From Serpula lacrymans var. lacrymans S7.9 (lineage: Eukaryota > Basidiomycota > Agaricomycetes > Boletales > Serpulaceae): DNA of 64,000 nucleotides. Of this stretch, positions 1 through 9,536 are shown piece by piece. The notes below the pieces were generated by a model. It did not search any database. It had not been told where the DNA came from and saw only the letters and a program-made list of their open reading frames with translations. The stretch lies in NCBI RefSeq assembly GCF_000218685.1, contig NW_006763291.1, positions 2,574,308 to 2,638,307 on the forward strand, given 5' to 3'. Every line of letters begins with the position of its first letter. Positions within the stretch are counted from its first letter, which is position 1. The position numbers and the translations under genes are program-made.

Positions 1-2799
1 GCACTGGTGCATAATATCCTCAAAAACCCAGAATTCAAGAATGAAGTCGACTACGCACCATTGAGGGAGTTTGATCACAATGGAAAACAAAAATGGCAGA
101 ACTTCATGTCTGGCAGCTGGGCCTGGAAATAGGCCGGCAAAATAGCAGAGGATCCACAAACTCACGGTTCCATGTTTGTCCCTGTAATTCTTGGGAGTGA
201 CAAGACCACTCACTGTCTCAGTTGCAACTGGACAGAACAAATATTATCCACTCTATCTTTTAATTCGAAACATTCACAACAATATTTGTTGTGCCCACAA
301 AAATGGTGTTGTATTAGTAGGATTTTTGGCCATCCCAAAAAGTAAGTTTTGCAAGTTCTGCCGCCAACTTTTCCATACATCATTAGCTTTTATCCTTCAG
401 GATATTTGGCCAGGAATGACCAATCCCAAGGTAGCACGTAATAAAACTAAGTGAAACTCAGCCGCTGCCCGAGAGGCTATAGAAACGACTGAGGTATTCC
501 TATACTAAACCCCCTACTACTTATAGTCGGAGGTGCTACTCGCTACAGTATAATAACTCCTAGGAGAACAATGGTTACTCCATGGAGTGGTGGCTATACT
601 CCATGGAGAACAATGGCTGCTTCAGCAGAGACCGGGTTTATCCGGTTTTGTCAGCACGATGCCCCGACCAACACCCCCGACGAGCTACCTCCGGGCTTGG
701 ACCATATATAGCTGATTACCCAGAACAAGCATTGCTGGCTTGTATTGTCCAGGGATGGTGTCCACGGTAAGTCCAGTTTAATCCTCATATAGTAATTAAT
801 GCTCAAACATTTTTCAATCAGCTGTACAGCGCTACCAACCAACCTTGATGGAGAAGGCAAAAGACGTTCAGAAGAGCATACAGAAGTGCTTGTCAATTGT
901 TTGGATTTAGGTGTATTGTGGGATGAGTATGGCATTGTAGGGGACCTGGTAGTAAGTTCTCTCTCATGTTTTCAATGTATTATCTGATCTATAATATAAT
1001 TTGTCCGGTTCCTCTAAGCCTTTTACCAATGACTTTCCACGCGCTGATATTCATGAGCTCTTGGCTCCTGACTTACTTCATCAGCTCATCAAGGGTACCT
1101 TCAAGGATCATCTAGTCACCTGGGTCGAAGAATATATCACATAAACTTATAGCTCAACTCGTGCAAACAAAATACTAGACAATATTGACCAAAGGTATGT
1201 TGCCTTTGTGGTTATTTTTATATATAGACTAGCTAATGAACACTGGTTAGAATTGCTTCGGCACCTCATTTTTCAGGTTTGCGCCGCTTCCCTCAAGGCC
1301 GTGGATTCAAACAGTGGACTGCAGACAACTCAAAAGCACTAATGAAGGTGCAAAACTACTTTACAGTTGTAATTACATATCCACTGACATAATACTAGGT
1401 TTACCTTCCAGCCATTGAAAGACATGTCCCCCCCTGACATAGTACGCACATTTCGTGCATTCCTGGAATTCTACTATCTAGTCCGACGTGATGTCCATGA
1501 CAAAGATACACTAGCAAAGATACAAGACACCCTCAGCAAATTTCATCAATACCGAACAATATTTCAAAATCTTGGTGTCAGGCCAACCGGGTTTTCTCTA
1601 CCTCGTCAGCACTCAATGACGCACTACTACTGCCTCATTCAAACATTTGGTGCTCCAAATGGACTTTGTTCATCAATTACTGAATCAAAGCACATTCAGG
1701 CTATCAAGAAGCCCTGGCGTTGCTCGAGCAAGAACAAAGCCCTTGGCCAAATGCTACTTATTAACCAGAGGCTAGATAAACTTGCAGCATCCCGGATTTC
1801 CTTCACCAGCTGAGGGATAGTATCTGGTACGGTTCTCCCTGATACATATATCCAGGCTGGCTTGCTAGGTTTTTATCATATTTTTCTATCATTACCATGG
1901 TTTTACTGACATTTTCAATAATTTACTCTTTCTTACCAGATGTTCCTGGCCATCATCAGCTCATGACCAATGCCGACACTGACTCAAATGCTGTCAATAA
2001 CAACCACAATGAGGACGATGCTGTACCAGGACACACAACTACTAGCCATGTAGAACTAGGAAGACAACAATGTGAGTACCACATCCCCACATCCAGCTTA
2101 CCAGCTTACATTTCACTCGTGAATTTAACAGAACCAGGATATGCACGGCACACTGCTCAACTAGGTCATCAAATCAACCAACCTGACCTCCCCAATTTAA
2201 TACAGCAATTTCTGTTTGACCAGATCCATCTCGACGATGTGAATGCTTCATCCTCACATGATATTCCCTTTTCGCTTTGTCCCTACTTTGATGGCCAAGT
2301 CTCAGTCTTCCACTCCGCTACTGCATACTACTATGCACCTTGTGACCCCAGTGGCATCAATTGCATGAGGGGCAAGATCCTCAGAGCAGTACCATCTTGG
2401 CGTGGGGGTGCTCCTTGACATGACTGTGTCTTTGTCGAGCGAGACCCTAGTCTTCAAGACATGCAAGGACTGGACGTTGTCCGGATCCTGGCTTTTTTTT
2501 CTTTCTCGTTTGAGGGTGTTTACTATCCTTGTGCACTTGTGCAATGGTTTTAAAAGGTTGACAATATGCCTGATGATCTCACAGGCATGTACAAAGTTCA
2601 ACCGGACTTCAATGAAGATAACTCTCCATTAGTAGAAATCATTCACTTAGATTGTGTTCTTTGGGCTGCCTATCTACTTCCAATATTTTGGGAAAAAATT
2701 ATTGACTCGGATGTTACCAGTCATAATTCCCTTGATAGCTTCAGTTCATTTTATGTCAATAAATTCATAGATCATCAGGCCTTTGATATAATATTTTGA
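1..2799 (+). pseudogene. Decayed Plavaka-type transposase (5' end outside window)
   Basis: Pieces of a fungal Plavaka (CACTA-like) transposase run in order on the plus strand. I see a segment ending in MSGSWAW near 130, a block with SVATGQNKYYPLYL from about 210, GPYIADYPEQ near 700, LDGEGKRRSEEHTE near 850, FPRADIHELLAPDLLHQ near 1030-1090, PDIVRTFRAFLEF and GAPNGLCSSITESKHI (1415-1813), and a C-terminal part with VFHSATA and YVNKFIDHQAF (1897-2799). Several breaks look like introns (for example after 771, 950 and 1195). Stops inside conserved sequence show the gene is dead: TAG at about 130, TAA at about 1142, TGA at 2416 and TAA near 2551. Family assignment is from recognising the conserved blocks; splice sites are not all settled. 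Confidence 0.82.
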
Positions 2800-2893
2800 T
2801 TATTTTTCTTTCTCTGCTCTTATTCTCGCTTTTTGGTGCTTTTATTGTTTGTACCACTTGTCAATGATGATCTTGCCTTTATGTGCAGCTTTG

Positions 2894-3010
2894 GGGCCCG
2901 TTCAGCAGCCACCGTTTCAAAATGAGAGCCGTTTGAAAATGTGCTTGTTTTGAATGAGCTGAGAGGCAAACAAAATATCTCACACTATGTCACACCATGT
3001 CACGTGCATT
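2894..3010 (+). repeat. Left terminal inverted repeat of the Harbinger element
   Basis: Begins GGGCCCGTTCAGCAGCC and continues through AGAGCCGTTTGAAAATG, CTTGTTTTGA and GAGGCAAACAAAATATCTCA. It is the imperfect reverse complement of 6240-6353. Confidence 0.8.
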
Positions 3011-3065
3011 TTGGTATTGTAGATTATCAGTAGATAGTGGTTTTCCTCCCCCCTGAGCCTCTATC

Positions 3066-4425
3066 ATGACCACATCCTCCTCTCAAAAGAAAGCAGCTGC
3101 TTTGGCTCTCCTTAAGTCATCTCATGCTCAACGAAGGAAGGCTGCTTCCCTGGCTTCAGCCACAGCTGCTGCTGCTGTATCACTGGCTTCAGTATCATCT
3201 CTTATTAAATCACCTCAGCATAATTCAATTTTAACTGGTCATGCTTGGGTTAGGGAACTATTATGTGGACATCCTTGTTAATTCCATAATATAATGGGGC
3301 TTTCCAAGCCAGTTTTCCACAGGCTCCTACAAGAGCTCAAGGATCATGCAGGTTTTTGTTACTCCAAGTATATCTCAACACAGGAGCAGCTTGCTATCTT
3401 TCTCTGAATGTGTCGCACTGGTGGAACAAATAGGGATATGCAGGAGAGGTTTCAGCATGCTGATACAATTTCAAAGTATGCATGTGTTTATTCTTCAATA
3501 TCATTCACTGAGTATCAAACCTTGTTACTTATAGGATCTTTCACTGTATGCTCAATATGGTGGTTTCTCCTGCCTTTTACCGGAAATACATCAATCTCCC
3601 GCCTAATGAGGAGGTCCCTCCTGAAATCCGAGATGAGCCCAAGTTCTATCCCTTCTTTAAACAGTGTTGTGGTGCCATAGACGGTAGCCATATCAATATC
3701 TTTGTTCCTGATGATGCTTTTACTGGACGCTATCGTAATTGGAAGGGTCGACTCTCTCAAAATATCCTTGCTGCTTGCACCTTTGACATGCACTTTTCAC
3801 ATGTCCTGTCTGGCTGGGAGGGCAGTGCTGCTGATAGTTGTGTGTACAACAATGCTCGGAGCAATGGCTTTGTAATTCCTCCAGGTCTATATTATCTTGC
3901 GGATGTAGGCTTTCCCTCATGTGATTCTCTTTTGGTCCCCTACCGTGGAGTACAATATCATTTGAAGGAATGGGGTAGAGCTTCACAAAGGTTTTTTATT
4001 TCTTTCACTTTGATATCTCAGCTCATATCATATTTGTTATCTTTCAGGCCCAAAGACTTCAAAGAGCTTTTCAATTTACGTCATGCTCAAGCTCGTAATG
4101 TTATTGAGTGCATCTTTGGGGTGGTCAAGAGACCTTTCAACTAATGGTTGCAGCTCCAGAGTATGCTTTGGAGGTACAAGCAAAGCTTGTTCCTGCACTT
4201 TGCATTCTTCACAACTTCACACGAGTTCATGATCCTGATGACAGTAACAATGAAGAAGGGGACAGCATAGGTGGTGGACAGAATAGTCAAGCTATGCGGC
4301 AGGATCAAAGGGATCATAGTCATGTCATCACACCTCAGGAAAAGGAGAGGGCAGTACTTAAACGTGATATAATTGCAAAGGCAATGTGGGAACAGTATAT
4401 CACATATACTCAAACTAGAAACTAG
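3066..4425 (+). pseudogene. Harbinger (HARBI1-like, DDE_4) transposase, broken
   Basis: Start at ATG 3066. The catalytic core is clear: GAIDGSHI (first Asp), WEGSAADSCVY (second Asp), YYLADVGFP, and LRHAQARNVIECIFGVVKR, which carries the catalytic Glu. Two introns fit well: 3476-3534, joining ISK to IFHCMLNMVVSP, and 3991-4047, joining RASQR to PKDFKEL. Two in-frame stops (TAA at 3279-3281, TGA at 3405-3407) and a frameshift at about 4136, just after the catalytic Glu region, kill the gene. The C-terminal part resumes in another frame with FQLMVAAPEYALEVQAKL. This would be the nuclear protein that cuts and pastes the element. Confidence 0.85.
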
Positions 4426-4446
4426 TAATAGTAAAGCTATTTTAAC

Positions 4447-5614
4447 TACATGCTATCAATCTCAAGGCGGATGTAGTTGGATCAAAGGACATCATCAGAG
4501 ATAGCAGAATATGCATCAGCAATAGCAATATTCTTGGTGAATAGTGCAATTGCTTGTGTGCGCTCAGCAGTGGCCAATGCATCATCAACACAAACAGCCT
4601 TAATTACAGCAATTCTCCTCTTAGGTGTGCTGGGGACATCACCAATAAGCTGGGAAATACTGGGGTCAGGACGACTGAGTGATAAAGCCACAGCACTAAG
4701 TGCATCTGCAATTCCAAGGATGGCAGAAGGTCCTGTCACCTTGGTACAAAGGTGCTTTGATGCAGATGCAGGAGTGGGTGATCCAGAAGCTGCACATTTG
4801 TGTTTTGAGCTCTGAGACACTTCAATAGAATCCTAGAAGAATGTATAGTGAGGTAAAGTCAACATCAAGCCATATCACATACCTGAGACTTTTCTTCCCC
4901 ATCCAAGTCTAAATCACTCTCTGGATGACCATCCACTGTGCCCACATCATCTTGATCCACTTGCTCCTCATAAGGATGAGGCAAAGGCAAAGAAGGCTCA
5001 TCAGTCTCTGGGATATGAAAAGCACCCTCACCAGTGGCATAGCGTCCATCAATGAGTCCGATTATATTGTTGTAGAGCGGAAAAGGGTTTTTACGCCATG
5101 GCTTTGCTTCTGGATGAGATTGAGACAGATCTAATTGAGTAAATCTCATACTAAATTATTGACTCTACACTTACTGCAATATAGTTATCCCACACATCTT
5201 CTTCAGCAGTTACTTTCTTTCTGGTATCATCCCATCCAAAACCAGACAGCTCTTGGAGCTGCTGAACAACAAGGCACATAGCCTTTAACTGTGATGATAA
5301 AAATCAGTACAATATATGTTGTACAATGGTTGACTTACTGTTCCCCAACGTCGGCTACAATTTGTAGATGTCTTTGGTGCACCACCACTGGTTTTATGGC
5401 TCTGCACTAGCACAACAGCTGCAGCAACAAAAGCTGGTTGTTTGAAGTTATTGTCAGGTTGATTACCTTCCGTTTGTGCCTCCTTCAATTTATCCACTAA
5501 TGTGGCATCATCCTCTGATGTCCATTTCGCGTTTTGGGGCTCTTTTGGGGCTGGACTCTGAGATTGTTGACTAGGAGGTTGGTTCTCTTTGTTGGCAAGG
5601 AGCCTGTCTTTCAT
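4447..5614 (-). pseudogene. Harbinger accessory Myb/SANT-like DNA-binding protein
   Basis: Read on the minus strand: start near 5614 (MKDRLLANKENQPP), then a trihelix/Myb-like domain with the aromatic core KWTSEDDATLVDKL. After an intron (donor after RRWGT) come LKAMCLVVQQLQEL and GFGWDD, followed by WRKNPFPLYNNIIGLIDGRY and GEGAFHIP, an acidic stretch, and a last exon rich in Ala and Ser. In PIF/Harbinger elements this partner protein binds the ends and helps the transposase. An in-frame TGA at 4482-4484 is followed by sequence that still looks coding (YIRLEID) to a stop at 4447, suggesting a premature stop. The junction near 5145-5175 does not keep frame in my reading. Probably decayed. Confidence 0.7.
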
Positions 5615-5752
5615 AGATGAAATCTTGAGTGTGAGCTTTTGAGGTGGGTTTGAGAGTGATAGAGCAGTGTGAGCTACTGTAGTTTGAGTGTAAAAGTTGG
5701 GAACGCAATTTTCAGACTGGTGTGACAAAGTTTTTTCGAAACAAGCTGAGTT

Positions 5753-5880
5753 GCCGAACACGTCAGCTCGTTCCTAAAGGGCACCGTTTCAAAATGTTGC
5801 CCGCCAAAAAAGTCTTGTTTCGTTTCAAAAGGGTGCCCTTTTGAAATGGGCCCGTTTCGGAACGAGCTGACGTGTTCGGC
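5753..5880. repeat. 128-bp foldback (palindromic) sequence inside the Harbinger element
   Basis: The outer 22 bp (5753-5774) are the exact reverse complement of 5859-5880, starting GCCGAACACGTCAGCTCG. The inner parts also pair imperfectly around AAGGGCACC / GGTGCCCTT. It lies just upstream of the Myb-like gene. It could be a nested foldback MITE or an internal structural part of the element. Confidence 0.75.
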
Positions 5881-6239
5881 GACACAGTTTGTTTTGAAAA
5901 GAGCTTGTCACACCACTGAGTACTGATAAGATAAGATAGGCCTTTGATGCCATCATGTGATTGTATGACGAAAAGTGTTACACTTGGTGGCAAACTAGAA
6001 AAGGCTGTCTTCTCGCTCAATATGAACTACTTAGGTTTGTTTTTTGCAGGAAAGGCTGGACTCGATAATTAGATAGATTTCTGTGAGCAGAACTCAAAAA
6101 AAAAATTGGTGCCTTATAAAGACGAGGTAGATTTTTGTGGCAAAGATGACAAAAAATCAAACTGATCTGCCTCGTCGCGCCGGTTGTCACGGGCCAAGTC
6201 ACGTCATGTGATAGCATCGGTTATGATGAGACCTAAGCT

Positions 6240-6353
6240 TACTTGATTTGAGATTCGTGTAACATGACGTGACATAGCGTGAGAAATTTTGTTTGCCTCA
6301 AAACAAGCGCGTTTGCAAACGGCTCTCGTTTTGAATGGCTGCCGAACGGGCCC
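6240..6353 (-). repeat. Right terminal inverted repeat of the Harbinger element
   Basis: Read on the minus strand it begins GGGCCCGTTCGGCAGCC and continues GAGAGCCGTTTGCAAACG, CTTGTTTTGAGGCAAAC and CTCACGCTATGTCACG, matching the left end with scattered changes. Confidence 0.8.
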
Positions 6354-6539
6354 TAGTAAGTTAGTCTTGTTAAATGTCCAACTCACTTATGACTTTCTCG
6401 TCATCTTAAATTTCCTTTATCGTATTATATTCAACTTTCCTATCTTACACTGCTTGGAAACAAAAATAAGCTGCCCAAGGAGTCGCGCATTTTACTGATG
6501 CTGCCATCAATGAGAAAGACCAAAAGCAAATCCCCATCC

Positions 6540-6874
6540 CTAGTTGGTTTGTTTCACAACGTCCGCGAAGAACCCGAACCCATCAGTGTCGTCTTTACCA
6601 CCAGCACCTGGATCCTCATTAACTTTAACCACAGCAATTTTGACATGAGTACCATTCTTCTGCATGTATCTTTTCAGTGTAGAGTTTTGCGTCTGGGCTT
6701 GTATTTGTACCACACGATTGCCAGTGCCAACCTCAACATGGTCAACACGAAGGTCTTCGTTCTGAAAAGCCCGGCTTCCACCACCATTCACTGGAGTGGG
6801 TTCAAACACCTTGAACTTTGTACTTTCATGGCCTTTTCAAGCACCTTCTATACAGTGGACTGGATACCGCTCAT
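6540..6874 (-). pseudogene. Small decayed gene of unknown function (about 110 codons)
   Basis: From ATG 6874 the frame reads MSGIQSTV, then a TAG (6848-6850), then KVLEKA. After a 1-base slip near 6829 it continues HESTKFKVFEPTPVNGGG to the stop at 6540. The later part is an uninterrupted 89-codon frame rich in charged residues, with a Gly/Asp-rich end (DPGAGGKDDTDGFGF). Upstream on the minus strand are a TATAAAG (near 7110), a pyrimidine-rich stretch and an intron-like segment ending just before the ATG, so a promoter and leader seem preserved. I do not recognise the family. The two lesions could also be explained by a splice I did not find. Confidence 0.45.
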
Positions 6875-7654
6875 GTTGCTCTGAGCGGACAATAGCGTCA
6901 ACACTGATTAAGTGACAGGAAGAGAAACAACTTACTTTCAAGTGGTGAAATGAGTGACGGTCTTGGTGAAAATAAGTGCTTGATTCTGTAGCAAGCTACA
7001 AGCCTGTGTTAGAGTTCACACACACAAAGGGAGGGCGTTGAACGGACCTTGTAGGGGTGAGGAAACTGATTGATTGAAATGAAGACAACATAGCAGAACG
7101 AACTTTATAGCATTTCATCCCAGACCGTGATGAACGTTTCCAACACAAATGGCGCGATTAAACAAGAACAAGAACACGGTGAGGAAATCATGTATCCAGA
7201 ACAAGGGGTGGTTATTACCTAGCACCAACCAGATCACCATAACAGCCGCATGGCTCCAGTTCAAACACCAAACGGATGACAACTAACCCCTCAACATCCC
7301 TGCCTTATAACCTCCGGGTTAGGAGCAAGACTATACCCGGACGACCACGAGCTCGAAGTGAGTCATCGTTATCCTCCATCAATCCTGATCCTCCCCCTAC
7401 GGACCGTCTGCTTAGGAATAACCATCCAGCCACAGTACTTGTGCGGCTTTTCCCGCGCCTTCCAAAACGTCTGCCCAGTGGCTCGATATCACTAATCGTA
7501 CATCCTTATTCAGCAAGTCTTCAATAGGCCCCTCTCGTAATGATTATCGGGGAGCAGTGGGTTCCACACAAAATATAAAGGAAACAGACCGGCGAGTGAC
7601 CTTCTATTCGTTATTCTTTCCTCTATCTTCAACGCCTCCCCCACAGAAGTACTA
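6875..7654. other. Intergenic region with putative promoters
   Basis: About 780 bp. The left part looks like the leader and promoter of the small minus-strand pseudogene. The right end is the aldo-keto reductase promoter, with TATAAA at 7574-7579, 76 bp before the ATG. A plus-strand frame at 7276-7527 (83 codons) has no recognisable domain, and I do not call it a gene. From about 7480 onward the sequence is homologous to the region upstream of the second reductase copy. Confidence 0.5.
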
Positions 7655-9132
7655 ATGTCTTATCCCACACGCAAAATTGGCGATAGCGATGTCTCGGCCA
7701 TTGGCTTTGGTGCAATGGGTATATCTGTCTTTTATGGTACCGTCGAACCTGACGAAGAGCGCTTCAAGGTATGTTAACAGTTTGTCGCTCTCGTATTGTT
7801 CTGTTCTAACGGCACGTGAATAGGTTCTGGATGCAGCTTATGCGAAAGGTTGCACCTTCTGGGACACTGCAAATATATATGGAGATAGCGAAGTGCTCCT
7901 TGGAAAGTGGTTTGTCAACTCGATACAATCAAATCCTTTATTCGTGTTTCTTACCTATCGCTTTCAGGTTCAAGCGGACGGGAAAACGGAACGAAATATT
8001 CCTGGCCACTAAGTTCGGTATTGATCATACTTCAGGAAGACCTGCTGGTGTCAATGGAGAGCCCGATCAGGTAAAAATCCAGTTTGAAAAGTCTATCTCG
8101 CGACTGGGTGTGGACTTTGTAGAACTGTACTACCTCCATAGGTACCTTTCATGTCTGATCAACCTCGTTATGCGTCATTGATGACCTCTTTTGATAGGCC
8201 TGACCCTGACGTTCCCATCGAGGTAATACCATGACTTTCTTAGCTTATGATAAATCTCAAGAAATTATGTAGCTAACTGTCGGCGCTATGGCTGAACTGG
8301 TAAAGTGAGAAAATAGTCCTTTTTGTTTGATCCAGAATTATCTGATGTTTTATTGTTTACAGAGCTGGCCAGGTAAAGTATCTTGGTCTCTCCGAATGCT
8401 CGTCTTCCACTCTTCGTCGTGCCCATGCGGTGCATCCAATTGCTGCGGTGCAAGTCGAATATTCGCCTTTCACGCTTGATATCGAAGACGAAAAAATTGC
8501 CGTGCTCAAGACCGCTCGCGAACTTGGCATTAAGATCATAGCATATTCACCTTTGGGCCGTGGTTTAGTCACCGGTCAATACGTGAGTGACATTTCCCAA
8601 TTGGATATGACAAGAAAAAGTCTGACGTTATATATGTTTCAATAGAGGTCTCCAGATGACTTTGAGAAAGATGACTTCCGAAGACGTATTCCACGGTATG
8701 CGTGTTACTCGTCTCCAGGCATGTTGACCGCTGACTTGTGATCGGGTATCTCAAATTCACAGTTATTCGAAGGAGAACTTCCCTAATATTCTCAAACTCG
8801 CCGACAGTCTGAAGGAAGTCGGTGCTGCTTATAATGCTACTGCCGGTCAGGTTTCCCTTGCCTGGCTTCTCGCCCAAGGCGACGACGTTATTCCCATTCC
8901 AGGTACCAAGAAAATCAAGGTAAAGTGCATTTTTATATTATACTTATCAACTTTGACGCTATCATATATGTAGTATTTGGAAGACAACCTCAACGCTGCC
9001 TATGTTAAGCTTAGTCCTGAAGATATCCAGAAAGTACGTGCTATTGCTGAGAAAGCAGATTGGGCCCATGGAGAGCGCTATCCTCCTGCCTCTGCAAAGG
9101 CTCTGTTTGGAGACACCCCTGAGTTGAAGTAG
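7655..9132 (+). CDS. Aldo-keto reductase, YakC/AKR13-like, copy 1
   Basis: Nine exons give a clean 338-residue frame: 7655-7768, 7824-7909, 7968-8141, 8198-8222, 8273-8304, 8363-8582, 8646-8695, 8763-8919, 8974-9132. All introns are GT-AG and about 50-67 bp. The AKR tetrad is visible: Asp in FWDTAN, Tyr in IYGDSE, Lys in LATKFG, His in YYLHRPDP. NADPH-binding sequences IPGTKK and YSPLGRG are present. The family reduces aldehydes and ketones with NADPH in the cytosol as a TIM barrel; the substrate cannot be told. It is a duplicate of 51299-52775, nearly identical in protein and also alike in introns and promoter. A TATA box at 7574 supports this start. Confidence 0.93.
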
Positions 9133-9536
9133 GCGCAATTATTGTAGAAGAACTTTGCATGGTCAAAAGGAGTTTGTTTTACGTTTTTTATGTAATGCTA
9201 GTAATAAATTACCAACATGAATGACAACGCATGTGACATAGACTATTATTCCCTCAAAGAGCGTATGTGAAGGGTGTCACCACAGGAGTGTTAAAGCACT
9301 GACAAGTACCATCGTATCATGCATATGACACGGTAAAACAAACTCCTAAGTGGAGTCTCAAGAAGCCATCCATTCTTGGACTTTTCCCTCTAGCAGCCAG
9401 CGCCATCGGCACTCCTGAGTAGCTTGACGTTGCACTATAAATCCTGAGACTCAGTCTAGGATTGTTCCTCCGATGCAGTGACCCACGGGCATTCTAAACA
9501 GGACTCACATCTTCACGTTTCACATATCCTTGAACC
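9133..9536. other. Intergenic region with sorting nexin promoter
   Basis: Holds the 3' flank of the reductase gene; about the first 100 bp resemble the flank of its duplicate. A TATAAAT at 9436-9442 lies about 100 bp upstream of the sorting nexin ATG. I see no other gene. Confidence 0.5.

Larger units (their letters stand above)
2894..6353. mobile_element. PIF/Harbinger-type DNA transposon, two genes, non-functional
   Basis: A 3.46-kb element bounded by inverted ends of about 110 bp. Both ends start GGGCCCGTTC and share blocks such as GAGAGCCGTTTG and GAGGCAAACAAAAT. Inside are a DDE transposase (3066-4425, plus) and a Myb/SANT-like DNA-binding protein (5614-4447, minus), the usual two-gene Harbinger layout, read toward each other. 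I found no clean 3-bp target duplication (ttg on the left, tag on the right). The transposase is broken, so the copy is inactive. Confidence 0.8.

Noticed and set aside
4477..4815. Plus-strand 112-codon frame
   Set aside because: Shadow of the Myb-like gene's last exon on the other strand.
2894..6353. 3-bp target duplication of the Harbinger element
   Set aside because: Left flank ttg and right flank tag do not match under any end placement I tried.
7276..7527. Possible plus-strand small gene upstream of the aldo-keto reductase
   Set aside because: Part of it lies in sequence shared with the promoter region of the reductase duplicate; no domain and no supporting signals.
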